Notes: generated by a model from the sequence alone, not told the origin. A DNA stretch of 64,000 nt from JBBQZO01 sp038207625 (GCA_038207625.1 JBBQZO010000006.1:144923-208922); one strand, 5' to 3'. Positions 33,914 through 43,449 are shown, numbered from the stretch's first letter. Translations and numbers: made by a program.

Positions 33914-34780
33914 TTAGAAACAGTGCTCGGGACCGGGGAAGCTGCCGTCCTTGACGGCGCGCACGTAGGCCTCGACGGCGCCGTCGATGCTGCCCTGACC
34001 GTCCATGAAGTTTTTCACGAAGCGCGCCTTGCGGCCGGGGAAAGCGCCCAGCATGTCGTGCATCACCAGCACCTGGCCGGAGCAGTCGGGGCCGGCGCCG
34101 ATGCCGATGGTGGGGATCGCTAGCAGCGCGGTGACGTCCTTGCCCAGCGTGGCGGGAATCGCTTCGAGCACGATCAGCGTGGCGCCGGCCGCTTGCAGCG
34201 ACAGCGCGTCTGCTTTCAACTGGTCGGCGCTTTCGATGCTCTTGCCCTGCACCTTGTAGCCGCCCAGCTGATGCACCGACTGGGGCGTCAAGCCGACGTG
34301 GGCGCACACCGGCACCGCGCGCTCGGTGAGGAAACGCACAGTGTCGGCCAGCCAGGCACCGCCTTCGAGCTTGACCATGTGGGCGCCGGCCTGGATCAGC
34401 AGCACGGCGTTGGCGAACGCCGTTTCGGGCGTCGGGTAGCTGCCGAAGGGCATGTCGGCGATGATCATGGCCGACTTGTTGCCGCGCGCGACGGCGGCCG
34501 TGTGGTAGCCGATTTCGGCCACCGTCACCGGCAGCGTCGAGTTGTGGCCGTTGCAGACCATGCCCAGCGAATCGCCGATCAGCAGCACTTCGACGCCGCT
34601 GCGGTCCATCAGCGCGGCGAAGCTGGCGTCGTAGCAGGTGAGCATGCTGATCTTGTCGCCGGCCGCGCGCAGCGCATTGAGCGAGTTGATGGTGATCGCT
34701 TTCACGGCCACGGGTTTGACCGGGACGGCGCTGCTGCTGTCGTTGCTGGCCATTTCCTGGCCTTGGATGTATCCGCTCAT
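33914..34780 (-). CDS. panB: 3-methyl-2-oxobutanoate hydroxymethyltransferase PanB
   Basis: 288 residues. First committed step of pantothenate synthesis: adds a hydroxymethyl group from methylene-tetrahydrofolate to 2-oxoisovalerate; cytosolic. Marks are ISMLTCYDASFAALMDRSGV, LLIGDSLGMV, IIADMPFGSY, VKLEGG and HVGLTPQSVHQLGGY, plus IGIGAGPDCSGQVLVMHDML. The first ~25 residues extend beyond the usual start, so a later start is possible. panC is not next to it. Confidence 0.93.
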   Translation of the reverse strand: MSGYIQGQEMASNDSSSAVPVKPVAVKAITINSLNALRAAGDKISMLTCYDASFAALMDRSGVEVLLIGDSLGMVCNGHNSTLPVTVAEIGYHTAAVARGNKSAMIIADMPFGSYPTPETAFANAVLLIQAGAHMVKLEGGAWLADTVRFLTERAVPVCAHVGLTPQSVHQLGGYKVQGKSIESADQLKADALSLQAAGATLIVLEAIPATLGKDVTALLAIPTIGIGAGPDCSGQVLVMHDMLGAFPGRKARFVKNFMDGQGSIDGAVEAYVRAVKDGSFPGPEHCF

Positions 34781-34883
34781 TGTGATCCTCTAATATCAAA
34801 ATTTGCCAACTGGGTCGGTAGACCTTGCATTGGCGCTGACGTCAAATTGCGATACTGGGGGCCGCGTAATCTTCACGGTACTG

Positions 34884-34919
34884 CCGCGAAAAAAAAGCTC
34901 GGCGCCCCCTCTGACCCCA
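34884..34919. repeat. Dispersed intergenic repeat, second copy (reverse orientation)
   Basis: CCGCGAAAAAAAAGCTCGGC followed by GCCCCCTCTGACCCC. It matches the reverse complement of 24621-24652 with only a few differences. It sits in the 250-base gap between panB and the DUF486 gene, which otherwise holds nothing I recognise. Confidence 0.7.
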
Positions 34920-35030
34920 GTGTCGCTGGCGCCTCCGGGTCGCTTTGTGTGCGGCTTCGGGACGCCATTCAATTGGTGTTGGCGGCGATTTGTCGTAGTG
35001 TATGCCGGGGCGAGAAATCGTGCTGGCGCC

Positions 35031-35378
35031 CTAACTGCGGAAGATGAAATAGACCGCGCCCACCAGGCACAGACCAGCCCACAGGTAGTCGAGCTTGAAC
35101 GGCTGATCCATATACACGATTGCGAACGGCACAAACACCGTCAGCGTGATCGCTTCCTGCATGATCTTCAGTTGCGCCAGGCTGTACACGGTGTAGCCGA
35201 TGCGGTTGCCCGGCACCTGCAGCAGGTATTCGAACAGCGCGATGCCCCAGCTGGCCAGCGCGGCGATCCACCAGGCCTTGCCGGCGAAATTTTTCAGGTG
35301 GCCATACCAGGCCACCGTCATGAACACGTTTGACAGCGTCAGCAAGCCGACGGTCTGGACGATCACGGGAATGTGCAT
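35031..35378 (-). CDS. DMT-family small membrane protein (DUF486)
   Basis: 115 residues with four hydrophobic helices. It begins MHIPVIVQTVGLLTLSNVFM and contains TVAWYGHLKN and GYTVYSLAQLKIMQEAITL, which are typical of DUF486. It is predicted to be a small transporter-like membrane protein of unknown substrate. It starts 1 base after the folK stop, so it shares the folK transcript. Confidence 0.85.
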   Translation of the reverse strand: MHIPVIVQTVGLLTLSNVFMTVAWYGHLKNFAGKAWWIAALASWGIALFEYLLQVPGNRIGYTVYSLAQLKIMQEAITLTVFVPFAIVYMDQPFKLDYLWAGLCLVGAVYFIFRS

Positions 35379-35379
35379 G

Positions 35380-35853
35380 TTAGTCCAGCCGGCTGATCTG
35401 CTGGTCGGCCACGCCGGCCAGATAGTTGCGCGCCGCGCCGTGCCCGGGCACCTGCACGTCGGGGGCGATTTCCAGCAGCGGCAGCAGCACGAAGGCGCGC
35501 TCCAGCATGCGCGGATGCGGCACCGTCAGGTGGGGCAGCGCGACGTGCGCGTCGTCGTACAGCAAAATGTCCAGGTCGAGCGTGCGCGGGGCGTTGCGGT
35601 AGGGCCGTTCGCGCCCGTGCGCCAGTTCGATCGCGTGCAGCGCCGCCAGCAGGTCCGGCGCGCTCAAGGTTGTGTCGATACAGGCCACGGCGTTGACGTA
35701 ATCGTCGCCCGACGAGTCGATCGGCGCGCTGCGGTAGTGGTGCGAGTGCGCCAGCAGCGTGCTCGCGTCGATCTGCGCGATGCGCGCCAGCGCGTCGTCG
35801 ACGTTGGCGCGCGCGTCACCGAGGTTGGCGCCAATGCCGATGTAGGCAATCAT
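35380..35853 (-). CDS. folK: 2-amino-4-hydroxy-6-hydroxymethyldihydropteridine diphosphokinase FolK
   Basis: 157 residues from the ATG at 35853, which overlaps the pcnB stop (ATGA). It transfers pyrophosphate from ATP to the pterin in folate synthesis. Marks are IGIGANLGDARANVDDAL, YRSAPI, APRTLDLDILLYDD and VPHPRMLERAFVLLPLLEI. The pcnB-folK order is common in proteobacteria. Confidence 0.94.
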   Translation of the reverse strand: MIAYIGIGANLGDARANVDDALARIAQIDASTLLAHSHHYRSAPIDSSGDDYVNAVACIDTTLSAPDLLAALHAIELAHGRERPYRNAPRTLDLDILLYDDAHVALPHLTVPHPRMLERAFVLLPLLEIAPDVQVPGHGAARNYLAGVADQQISRLD

Positions 35854-37217
35854 TCGCCGCCGGTGCTGCCGGTCGTTTCGGTTTTGCGCCCGGCGCGGCG
35901 CGGCGCGCGCTTGCGCTTGGCCGGGCCGTTGCTGGCAGCGCCCGGCGCCGGGCTGGCCAGCAGCGTGTCGCGCTGTTCGGCGTCCGCTTCGTAGAACGCG
36001 GTCCACCATTCGCCCAGTTCGGCGTCGATCTCGCCCGAGGCGCAGCGCAGCAGCAGGAAGTCGTAGCCGGCCCGAAAGCGCAGGTGTTCGAGCAGCTTGT
36101 ATGGGGTCTTGCCGATGCGCCGTTCAAAGCGCGGCTGCAGCGACCAGATGTCACGCATGTCGGCGCCGATCTTGCGTTGCAGCGCCAGTTTTTCGGACTG
36201 CGAATCGAGCACGTCGTCGGCCGCCAGGTGCAGCGCGGGAATCGACGCTTCGCCGGCCGCTTTGTAGGCGGTCCACTTTTCCAGCACCTGATGCCACAGC
36301 AGCGAGGCAAACAGGAAGCTTGGCGAGACGGTCTTGCCGGCGTTGATGCGCTCGTCCGTCGAGGCCAGCGCCAGCGTGACGAACTTGATGCCCAGCGGCT
36401 GTTCCAGCACCACGTCAAGCAGCGGCAGCAGGCCGTGATGCAGACCCTGCTCGCGCAGTTGCTGCAAACAGGCCAGCGCGTGTCCGCTCATCAAGAGCTT
36501 GAGCATCTCGTCGAACACGCGCGGTGCCGGCACGTTGTTGATCAAGGGCGCCATCACGACGATCGGTTCGCGCGTGGATGGTTCGATGGTGAACTTGAGC
36601 TTGGCGGCAAAGCGCACCACGCGCAGCATGCGCACCGGGTCTTCGCGGTAGCGCGCTTCGGGCACGCCGATGATGCGCAGCGTCTTGTCGCGGATGTCGG
36701 CGATGCCGCCGTGGTAGTCCAGCACCTGCTGGTTGGACGGGTCGTAATACATCGCGTTGATGGTGAAGTCGCGCCGCATCGCATCTTCGTGCTGGGGGCC
36801 GAAGTTGTTATCGCGCAGCACGCGCCCGTGTTCATCCTTGGGCGCGGTCGATTCGCCGGCGCCGCGGAAGGTGGTCACCTCCAGCAGGTCCTGGCCGAAC
36901 ATCACGTGCACGATCTGGAAGCGCTTGCCGATGATGAAGGCGCGCCGGAACAGCCGTTTCACCTGTTCGGGCGTGGCGTTGGTGGCGATGTCGAAGTCTT
37001 TCGGTTTCACGCCCAGCAGCAGGTCGCGCACCGCGCCGCCCACGACAAACGCCTTGAAGCCGGCCTCCTGCAAGGACGAGGTCACGCGCAGCGCGTTCGA
37101 CGACACCAGTTTCGGGTCGATCTTGTGTTCGAGCGGACCGAGGATGACGGGCTCGCTGGCGTCGCGCACTGGCGCGTCTTTGACGCCGAGGATCTTGCGG
37201 ATGAATTTTTTAATCAT
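35850..37217 (-). CDS. pcnB: Poly(A) polymerase I PcnB
   Basis: 455 residues. Adds 3' poly(A) tails to RNA and so promotes decay. The nucleotidyltransferase head shows FVVGGAVRDLLLGVKPKDFD with metal Asp residues, then RRAFIIGKRFQIVHVMFG, RRDFTINAMYYDP and RYREDPVRMLRVVRFAAKL. The C-terminus is basic (GPAKRKRAPRRAGRKTE), as in PcnB rather than the CCA enzyme. It overlaps the HAD gene upstream by 8 bases. Confidence 0.93.
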   Translation of the reverse strand: MIKKFIRKILGVKDAPVRDASEPVILGPLEHKIDPKLVSSNALRVTSSLQEAGFKAFVVGGAVRDLLLGVKPKDFDIATNATPEQVKRLFRRAFIIGKRFQIVHVMFGQDLLEVTTFRGAGESTAPKDEHGRVLRDNNFGPQHEDAMRRDFTINAMYYDPSNQQVLDYHGGIADIRDKTLRIIGVPEARYREDPVRMLRVVRFAAKLKFTIEPSTREPIVVMAPLINNVPAPRVFDEMLKLLMSGHALACLQQLREQGLHHGLLPLLDVVLEQPLGIKFVTLALASTDERINAGKTVSPSFLFASLLWHQVLEKWTAYKAAGEASIPALHLAADDVLDSQSEKLALQRKIGADMRDIWSLQPRFERRIGKTPYKLLEHLRFRAGYDFLLLRCASGEIDAELGEWWTAFYEADAEQRDTLLASPAPGAASNGPAKRKRAPRRAGRKTETTGSTGGE

Positions 37218-37884
37218 TGAATAGGGTCAGTGAGGGCCAGCCAAGTTTGCTTGCGTGCGTTGCCAGTGCGGCGTTGGGATTGGTCGCTACCGGGTGGGTG
37301 ACGACCGACAGGAGGGGAATGTCGTTGTGTGAATCGCTGTAGAAATGGCTGCTCGCGAAATCCTGCAGGCGCTTGTCCATGCCGGCCAGCCAGGCGTGGG
37401 TGTGCACCACCTTGCCGGCACCCGAGGTGGGGCTGCCCAGCAGCTTGCCGGTCAGGTTGCCGTGCGCGTCTTCTTCCGGCACGGCGGCGATCAGATGCTG
37501 CACGCCCAGCGCGGCGGCGATCGGCGCGGTGACGTAGCGGTTGGTGGCGGTGATGATGGCCACCAGGTCGCCCGCGTCGATATGCTGTTGCAGCAGCGCG
37601 CGCGCCTGCGGCAAAATCGCCGGTGTGATCACCTCGCGCATGAACTGCGCGTGCATCGCGTCGAGCTCCTTGCGTGGGAATTTGGCCAGCGTGCCCAGTG
37701 CGAATTCCAGGTATTCGACCGGGTCGAGCGTGCCGGCCTGGTACTGGGCATAGAAATCGTCGTTGCGGCGCGCGAATTCGGTGGCGTCGACGGCGCCGAT
37801 GCGCACCAAAAATTCACCCCATTCGTGATCGGAGTCGATCGGCAGCAGCGTGTGGTCGAGGTCAAACAGGGCGAGATTGTTCAT
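37210..37884 (-). CDS. HAD-superfamily IB phosphatase (SerB-like)
   Basis: 224 residues from the ATG at 37884. The catalytic motif FDLDHTLLP is at the N-terminus (Asp7, Asp9). IITATNRYVTAPIAA is motif II, and HFYSDSHNDIPLL is the acidic motif. It may dephosphorylate a small metabolite; family members here are often annotated HAD-IB without a proven substrate. It overlaps hda by 4 bases and pcnB by 8. Confidence 0.87.
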   Translation of the reverse strand: MNNLALFDLDHTLLPIDSDHEWGEFLVRIGAVDATEFARRNDDFYAQYQAGTLDPVEYLEFALGTLAKFPRKELDAMHAQFMREVITPAILPQARALLQQHIDAGDLVAIITATNRYVTAPIAAALGVQHLIAAVPEEDAHGNLTGKLLGSPTSGAGKVVHTHAWLAGMDKRLQDFASSHFYSDSHNDIPLLSVVTHPVATNPNAALATHASKLGWPSLTLFND

Positions 37885-38549
37885 TCTTTTGCTTCCGCCT
37901 GCAACAGGTCGCGCAGCAAGGGCAGCGTCACAGGGCGTTGGGTTTCCAGGGAATATTGATCGAGCGCGTCCAGCATGGTCGACAGGGAGCGCATGTCGCG
38001 CTGAAAGTGGGACAGCAGGTAGGGTAACACGGCGGCCGACAGCGTCAAGCCGCGCGCCTCGGCGGCATGGGTCAGCGCGGCGATCTTCTCCTCGTCGGAC
38101 AGGCCGTGGATCTGGTAGATCAGGCCCCAGCCCATGCGCGTGCGCAGGTCCTCGCGCACCGGCAGCACGGCCGGCGGCACCGAGCCGGTCGACACCATGA
38201 AGGCGCCGTGTTCGCGGATCTGGTTGAACAGCGCGAAGGCGTTGATCTGCGCCTCGGGCGAGAGTTTGTTGCAGTCGTCGAGCAGGTACAGGCTGATCTC
38301 GGGCACGTACACGAAGGCCGCGTCGGGCGCGTCGGGACCGATGTAGCGCGAACCGGGCGTGGCCGCCAGCGCCTCGAGCAGGTGGGTTTTGCCGGCGGCG
38401 GCCTCGCCCCACAGGTAGGCGAAGTGTTCGCGCGCGCTGCGCTCGGCGAACTGGTGCATCAGGTGCGCCAGTTCGGCATTTTGTCCCACCTCGAAGGTGT
38501 CCAGGCTGTGCGCCTGCTCTGCCCCCAAATCGAGCACCAGTTGTTTCAT
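37881..38549 (-). CDS. hda: DnaA-inactivating regulator Hda
   Basis: 222 residues, AAA+ protein related to DnaA domain III. It helps convert ATP-DnaA to ADP-DnaA after initiation, together with the beta clamp. The start MKQLVLDLG carries the short clamp-binding stretch (QLVLDL). LWGEAAAGKTHLLEAL is Walker A, LYLLDDCNKLSPEAQINAF is Walker B, and LRTRMGWGLIYQIHGL holds the arginine finger region. Confidence 0.9.
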   Translation of the reverse strand: MKQLVLDLGAEQAHSLDTFEVGQNAELAHLMHQFAERSAREHFAYLWGEAAAGKTHLLEALAATPGSRYIGPDAPDAAFVYVPEISLYLLDDCNKLSPEAQINAFALFNQIREHGAFMVSTGSVPPAVLPVREDLRTRMGWGLIYQIHGLSDEEKIAALTHAAEARGLTLSAAVLPYLLSHFQRDMRSLSTMLDALDQYSLETQRPVTLPLLRDLLQAEAKE

Positions 38550-38582
38550 GGCGTTCGCCCTATACTCGTAATGTTGTCTGCA

Positions 38583-39665
38583 TCACGCATTATAGAAGGT
38601 GGAGCGCAAGTAGTGGCGACGAAGGTGTTTGAAGGCCACCATCAGGATCGCCGAGGTGGGCAATGCCAGCAGCACGCCGACGAAGCCGAACAGCTGGCCG
38701 AAGGCGAGCAGGGCGAAGATTACCGCCAAGGGATTCAAGCCGATGCGCTCGCCCACCAGGCGCGGCGTGAGGAAAAAGCCTTCGATGATCTGGCCGGCGC
38801 CGTAGATGATGGCCACCGAGATCAAGCCGTGCCAGTCGGAAAACTGCAGCACGGCGGCGATCAGCGCCAGGATCAGGCCCAGCCCGAAGCCCAGATAGGG
38901 AATGAACACCAACAGGCCGGTCAGGATGCCCACCGGCAGCGCCACGTCGAAGCCGGCGATGGTCAGGCCGACCGAGTAGTACACCGCCAGCACCAGCATC
39001 ACCAGCAACTGGCCGCGCAGATACTGGGCCAGCAGCTGGTCGACTTCGTTGGCCATCGCGATGGTTTGCTCGACCCAGCGGCGCGGCACGGCGCCGGCCA
39101 CGCGCCCGAGCATCGAGTGCCAGTCCAGCAGCAGGTAGAACAGCACCACCGGGATCAGGATCAGCGTGGCGATCCAACCCAGCACGGCAGTGCCGCCGAC
39201 CCGCACCGAGGACAGCACGGCGCGTCCGATTTCCTCGCCGCTGGCGGCCATTTGCTGCGACAGCATGGTTTTGATGCCGCTGCCGTCAAGTTGCACGTGG
39301 ATGCCCATGTCGAGCAGCTTGGGCGTGAGCCAGCTGTCCAATTTGGCCAGGAACTGGGGGATTTGCGCCTGCAGCAAGGGACTCTCTTTTTGTAGCACCG
39401 GCACCACGATCAGCACCAGCGCCGACACGCCCGCCAGGAACAGCAGCACGACGACGACCACGGCCAGCACGCGCGGCACGCCGAAGCGCCCGAAGTGCAG
39501 CTGATCGAGGTAGTCGACCCCCGGATTCAAGGCGTAGGCGAGGATGGCGGCGGCAATAAACGGGGTCAGCACGGGGCCCAGCGCGTACAGCAAGACCAGA
39601 AATGCCAGCCAGATCGCTACCCAAAATGCCGTTTGCTTTTGTTCTTGCGTCAGGGGGAATGGCAT
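38583..39665 (-). CDS. AI-2E family transporter (PerM/YdiK type)
   Basis: 360 residues with about seven or eight membrane helices. The FLTPRLVGERIGLNPLAVIF segment and LLVFIPYLGFGLGLILALIA are characteristic of this family, whose members export autoinducer-2 or act as ion/proton exchangers. It is the first gene of the minus-strand run into hda. Substrate not inferable. Confidence 0.87.
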   Translation of the reverse strand: MPFPLTQEQKQTAFWVAIWLAFLVLLYALGPVLTPFIAAAILAYALNPGVDYLDQLHFGRFGVPRVLAVVVVVLLFLAGVSALVLIVVPVLQKESPLLQAQIPQFLAKLDSWLTPKLLDMGIHVQLDGSGIKTMLSQQMAASGEEIGRAVLSSVRVGGTAVLGWIATLILIPVVLFYLLLDWHSMLGRVAGAVPRRWVEQTIAMANEVDQLLAQYLRGQLLVMLVLAVYYSVGLTIAGFDVALPVGILTGLLVFIPYLGFGLGLILALIAAVLQFSDWHGLISVAIIYGAGQIIEGFFLTPRLVGERIGLNPLAVIFALLAFGQLFGFVGVLLALPTSAILMVAFKHLRRHYLRSTFYNA

Positions 39666-39802
39666 GTATTTGTTTTTTATCTGCGTTAAAAAGGTGGATG
39701 GACGGGTCAGTTTGATAAAATAGCGGATTGACCGTGGCCGCGCATGCGCGTGCCGTTCGGCCTGTCGCCTTCTATTTTACCGCCTCCGCTGCCAAATACA
39801 CC

Positions 39803-40846
39803 ATGAGCCACCCTTCTAAAGTTTCCCTTTCCTACCGCGATGCCGGTGTCGATATCGATGCGGGCGATGCGCTGGTCGAAGCGATCAAGCCGTTTGCCAA
39901 GCGCACCATGCGCGAAGGCGTGATGGGCGGCCTCGGCGGTTTCGGCGCCATGTTCGAGATCAGCAAGAAGTACAAGGAACCCGTGCTGGTGTCCGGCACC
40001 GACGGCGTGGGCACCAAGCTCAAGCTCGCGTTTGAACTCAATCGCCACGACACGGTCGGCATCGACCTGGTCGCCATGAGCGTCAACGACATCCTGGTGC
40101 AGGGCGCCGAGCCGCTGTTCTTCCTCGACTACTTCGCCTGCGGCAAGCTCGACGTGGCCACCGCCACCGACGTCATCAAGGGCGTGGCCAAGGGCTGCGA
40201 ACTGGCCGGTTGCGCGCTGATCGGCGGCGAAACGGCGGAAATGCCAAGCATGTATCCGGCCGGCGAATACGACCTGGCCGGTTTTGCCGTGGGCGCTGTC
40301 GAAAAATCGAAGATCATCGACGGCACCAAAATCGCCCCGGGCGACGTGGTGCTGGGCCTGGCCTCGTCGGGCGTGCACTCGAACGGTTATTCGCTGGTGC
40401 GCAAGATCATCGAGGTGGCCAAGCCGGACCTCGATGGCGACTTCCACGGCCGCAAACTGGCCGACGTGCTGATGGAGCCAACGCGCATCTACGTCAAGCC
40501 GCTGCTGGCGCTGATGGACACGATGGAAGTCAAAGGCATGGTCCACATCACCGGCGGCGGTCTGGTGGAAAACATTCCGCGCGTGCTGCAGCCTGGCCTG
40601 GTGGCCGAGCTGGTGGCCAGCAGCTGGACCATGCCGCCGCTGTTCCACTGGCTGCAAGAACATGGCGGCGTGGCTGACGCCGAGATGCACCGCGTGTTCA
40701 ACTGCGGCATCGGCATGGTGGTGATCGTGGCGGCCGAATTGGCCGACGCGGCCTTCGCGCAGCTGACGGCGGCCGGCGAAACTGTGTCGCGCGTGGGCAC
40801 CATCCGCGCCCGCGTGGGCGACGAGCACCAGACCACCGTCATCTAA
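39803..40846 (+). CDS. purM: Phosphoribosylformylglycinamidine cyclo-ligase PurM
   Basis: 347 residues from the ATG at 39803 (MSHPSKVSLSYRDAGVDIDA), the usual PurM start. It closes the imidazole ring in purine synthesis, forming AIR. Marks are PVLVSGTDGVGTKLKLAF, GIDLVAMSVNDILVQGAEPL, ALIGGETAEMPSMY and GLASSGVHSNGYSLVR. The gene is divergent from the AI-2E transporter. TAAAAT near 39715 may be its -10. No strong ribosome site is seen before the ATG. Confidence 0.94.
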   Translation: MSHPSKVSLSYRDAGVDIDAGDALVEAIKPFAKRTMREGVMGGLGGFGAMFEISKKYKEPVLVSGTDGVGTKLKLAFELNRHDTVGIDLVAMSVNDILVQGAEPLFFLDYFACGKLDVATATDVIKGVAKGCELAGCALIGGETAEMPSMYPAGEYDLAGFAVGAVEKSKIIDGTKIAPGDVVLGLASSGVHSNGYSLVRKIIEVAKPDLDGDFHGRKLADVLMEPTRIYVKPLLALMDTMEVKGMVHITGGGLVENIPRVLQPGLVAELVASSWTMPPLFHWLQEHGGVADAEMHRVFNCGIGMVVIVAAELADAAFAQLTAAGETVSRVGTIRARVGDEHQTTVI

Positions 40847-40866
40847 AGTAGCTTCGCACTCAACAG

Positions 40867-40900
40867 CGGCGCCCCGGTTCACGCCGGCGCGCCGTTTTTT
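40867..40900 (+). terminator. Rho-independent terminator of purM
   Basis: GGCGCCCCGG (40868-40877) pairs with CCGGCGCGCC (40884-40893) with one internal mismatch and a 6-base loop. Six T residues follow at 40895-40900. It starts 21 bases after the purM stop. Confidence 0.8.
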
Positions 40901-40964
40901 ATGTGCGCCGACGCCGGGTCGCAAGCACGCCAATAGGGGGCGAAGCGGTCGCCCGGCGACACGG

Positions 40965-42107
40965 TTACGCGGCGTTTGCCGCCAGACGCGGCAGACACAG
41001 CGTAAATATTGTGCCATCGGCGACGCTGGACACGACGTCGAGCGTGCCGCCGTGGGCGCTGGCGATTTCGTGTGCCACGAACAGGCCCAGCCCCATGCTA
41101 GTGCGGGGGCGCATGTCGTCCTCGGCGTCCTTGGACAGCTGGACCAGCGGCGTGAAGATGATCGCCAAAGCATCGGCGTCGATTGGCTCTCCCTGATGGC
41201 ACACGGCCAGCGTGATCGTGTCGACCTCGCCATGTGCGTGCAGCGTGATCGGCGCGCCCGGCGTGCCGTAGCGCACGGCGTTGGCGAGCAGGTTGGCGAT
41301 CAGCTGGTGCAGGCGCACCTGGTCGAACTGGCCGGTCAGCGCGCCATCGGCGCTGAAAACGAAGTGCGCTGCCGGGTGCGCCGCCTGGGCCGATTCGATG
41401 GTCTGCGCGCACACCGTCGCCAGGTCGACGGGCAGGAGCGTGAGAGGCATGGCACCGCCCAGTTGCGCCTGACTATAGCTGAGCAAGTCGTCGACCATGC
41501 ACGACATCAGGCGCGCGTTGCGCTGCACGCGCTGGCCCAGTTGCGTCGCCTGATCGGGCGCCAGGGTCGGCTGGCCCAGCATCTGGCCGGCCATCCCCAT
41601 CGCCGCCAAGGGCGCGCGCAGGTCGTGTCCCAGAATGGCCAGGAACATGTCGCGCGCGCGCTCCGCTCTGGCCGAATAGGTGACCACCGATTCGGCCAGC
41701 GACTGGTCGATCGCTTCATTAAAGCGGATCATTTCGTACGTTGTGGTGGGCGTCATCTGGGTCACCTTGGGCAGCCAGAGGCGCAGCACTGTGGCGCGCA
41801 AGGCGCGAAATTCCGCGCTTAGCTGGAGCAGCGAAAAGTCGCTGGCCTGGCGCATCGAGCCATGGATCGATGCCGCGCTCGGCTTGCCCCGCGTCTCGGG
41901 CGCCTGACCTTGCGATTTTTCAAATTGTTTCGCCGGGTTCTGCCACGACTCGATGTCCAGGGCGATCGCCTGCAACATGGGTTTGGCATGGTCGCGCAGC
42001 GCCGGCGCCGACATCGTCTCCGCAGCCGGGGTCTGGGTCAGCGCGAACGATTCCCACTCGCTGATGATCTCGTCCAGATGGGTATTGATAAACTGGGATA
42101 GGCGCAT
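40965..42107 (-). CDS. Sensor histidine kinase with N-terminal RsbRD-like domain
   Basis: 380 residues. Start at 42107 is chosen because AGGA lies 6 bases upstream; an ATG at 42113 would overlap that site. The first ~150 residues are helical and soluble (INTHLDEIISEWESFALTQ), with no membrane helix. The kinase core follows: LAILGHDLRAPLAAMGMAG with the phosphorylated His, LIANLLANAVRYGTPGAPI (N box) and SMGLGLFVAHEIASAHGG (G box). It is a cytosolic orphan kinase: no response regulator is adjacent. Confidence 0.85.
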   Translation of the reverse strand: MRLSQFINTHLDEIISEWESFALTQTPAAETMSAPALRDHAKPMLQAIALDIESWQNPAKQFEKSQGQAPETRGKPSAASIHGSMRQASDFSLLQLSAEFRALRATVLRLWLPKVTQMTPTTTYEMIRFNEAIDQSLAESVVTYSARAERARDMFLAILGHDLRAPLAAMGMAGQMLGQPTLAPDQATQLGQRVQRNARLMSCMVDDLLSYSQAQLGGAMPLTLLPVDLATVCAQTIESAQAAHPAAHFVFSADGALTGQFDQVRLHQLIANLLANAVRYGTPGAPITLHAHGEVDTITLAVCHQGEPIDADALAIIFTPLVQLSKDAEDDMRPRTSMGLGLFVAHEIASAHGGTLDVVSSVADGTIFTLCLPRLAANAA

Positions 42108-42487
42108 GGTCATTCCTGGTGGGCGGCAGATCGAGGTGGCCTTCGTCGCCGAGGGGCGCGTCGATTGTACACCTGTTTCCATGAGGCATTCCGCGCTTGC
42201 CATGCGCCTTGCAGCAGTCAGGCGCGCGATGCGGGGACCGTTGACGCGCCCAGACGAGGCGCCCGTTGTGCGTGCCGGCTTGGTCGACACAGCACGATCG
42301 CCGGTGAATCCGCGGCGCCACATGCCAATTGGCGCCAGCAGCACAGCGTAACGGGACTGGGAAAGCGCGCGTGCCTGGCCAGTCGCACCGGGAGCGCGGG
42401 TGCAAGGCGAGGGGCATGGTGTGTCGTCGTGGGACCGTGCGCCCGTGCCGACCAGACCCGCGGCGGGCATGCGGGTGCGCAGCGCGC
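42108..42487. other. 380-base gap without a supported gene
   Basis: The stretch between the kinase start and the end of the broken hydrolase gene has only short frames with low-complexity, Arg/Ala-rich translations. It presumably holds the kinase promoter. I see no repeat or RNA fold that I can name. Confidence 0.45.
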
Positions 42488-43342
42488 CTAGTGGGTGCTG
42501 GCGAGCTTGGCGACGAAGGCGCAGTAGGCGGGCGCGGTGGCCTGGTTGGTCAGTACGCCGTTGTGGTCCGCACCGGCGACAAGCAGCAGCTGTTTCGACC
42601 GGCCTGGCAACGCGTCGTACACCTGGCGCGCAAGCGGGGGCGGCGTCACCGTGTCCTGGTCGCCGATCAGCACCAGGCTGGGCCCGGCGTAGTGTGCGCC
42701 GGCGGCCACGTTGTCGATCGCGGCCAGCGACGCACTCAGTTCGATCGTCACAAACGGCTTGAGGTACCAGCTGACGTTGGCGTTGGCTCAGTCGCGCACA
42801 TTGGTGGTGGTCGATTCGAGCACCAGCGCGCGCGCGGGACGTTGTTGCGCCACGTAGGCGGCCACGAAGCTGCCCAGCGACTGGCCATGCACCAGCACCG
42901 TGCCCGGATGATCGGCGTTGACATGGTCGAAAATCTGCAGCGCGTCGTCTTTCATGTTGGCGATCGCCGGCACGCCGCTGCTGCGACCATAGCCGCGATA
43001 ATCGAAAATCGTCACGTTGACATGGCAGGCCGCCAGCGCCGGCAGCAGCTCGCCGGCATGCTGATCGATGTGGAAGGCATTGCCGCCGAAGTAAAGCACG
43101 GTGGCCAGCGCGCCGGGCTGGCGCACCGTAATGCCACGCAGCGTGGCGCCATCGGCGGTAGTGATGCGCTCATCGTGCAGGCTGGCGGCAGGCAGCATGG
43201 CGCGCAGCGTCTGGACGTTGATCGGCTGGGCCGGGGCGGGGCGATCAGGGCGATCGGCCTGGATGAAATTGCGTTCGCCCAGCTGTATCGTGGTGCAGCC
43301 TGTCAGGGCGATGAGGCCGACGGAAACGACGAGAGTGCGCAT
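42488..43342 (-). pseudogene. Alpha/beta hydrolase lipoprotein gene interrupted by one in-frame TGA
   Basis: The frame starts at 43342 with a lipoprotein signal (LIALTGC) and an alpha/beta hydrolase fold. It shows VTIFDYRGYGRSSG and the nucleophile elbow VLVHGQSLGSF, then stops at TGA (42788-42790) after TTTNVRD. The same frame continues at once with ANANVSWYLKPF, and later holds the acid motif LVLIGDQDTVTPP and the histidine motif VAGADHNGV, ending at 42488. All three catalytic residues are present but lie on both sides of the stop. A single TGG (Trp) to TGA change explains it. Whether it is a real mutation, a sequencing error or read through is open. Confidence 0.8.
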
Positions 43343-43386
43343 GCTGGTGTTCCTTCAGTGGTTGTCCGCGATCGGATACAATTGAG

Positions 43387-43449
43387 TGTAAAACAATTAT
43401 TTATTAATGTAAAACGATAATTAATGAATCCAAAACAATCATTTAATGA
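43387..43449. repeat. Three imperfect 21-bp tandem repeats spanning the start of the DUF2975 gene
   Basis: Units begin at 43387 (TGTAAAACAATTAT), 43408 (TGTAAAACGATAAT) and 43429 (TCCAAAACAATCAT), exactly 21 bases (two helical turns) apart. The ATG at 43424 lies in the second unit. The AT-rich stretch contrasts with its surroundings. It looks like an operator array, plausibly for the HTH protein encoded two genes on, which would be autoregulation. Confidence 0.6.
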
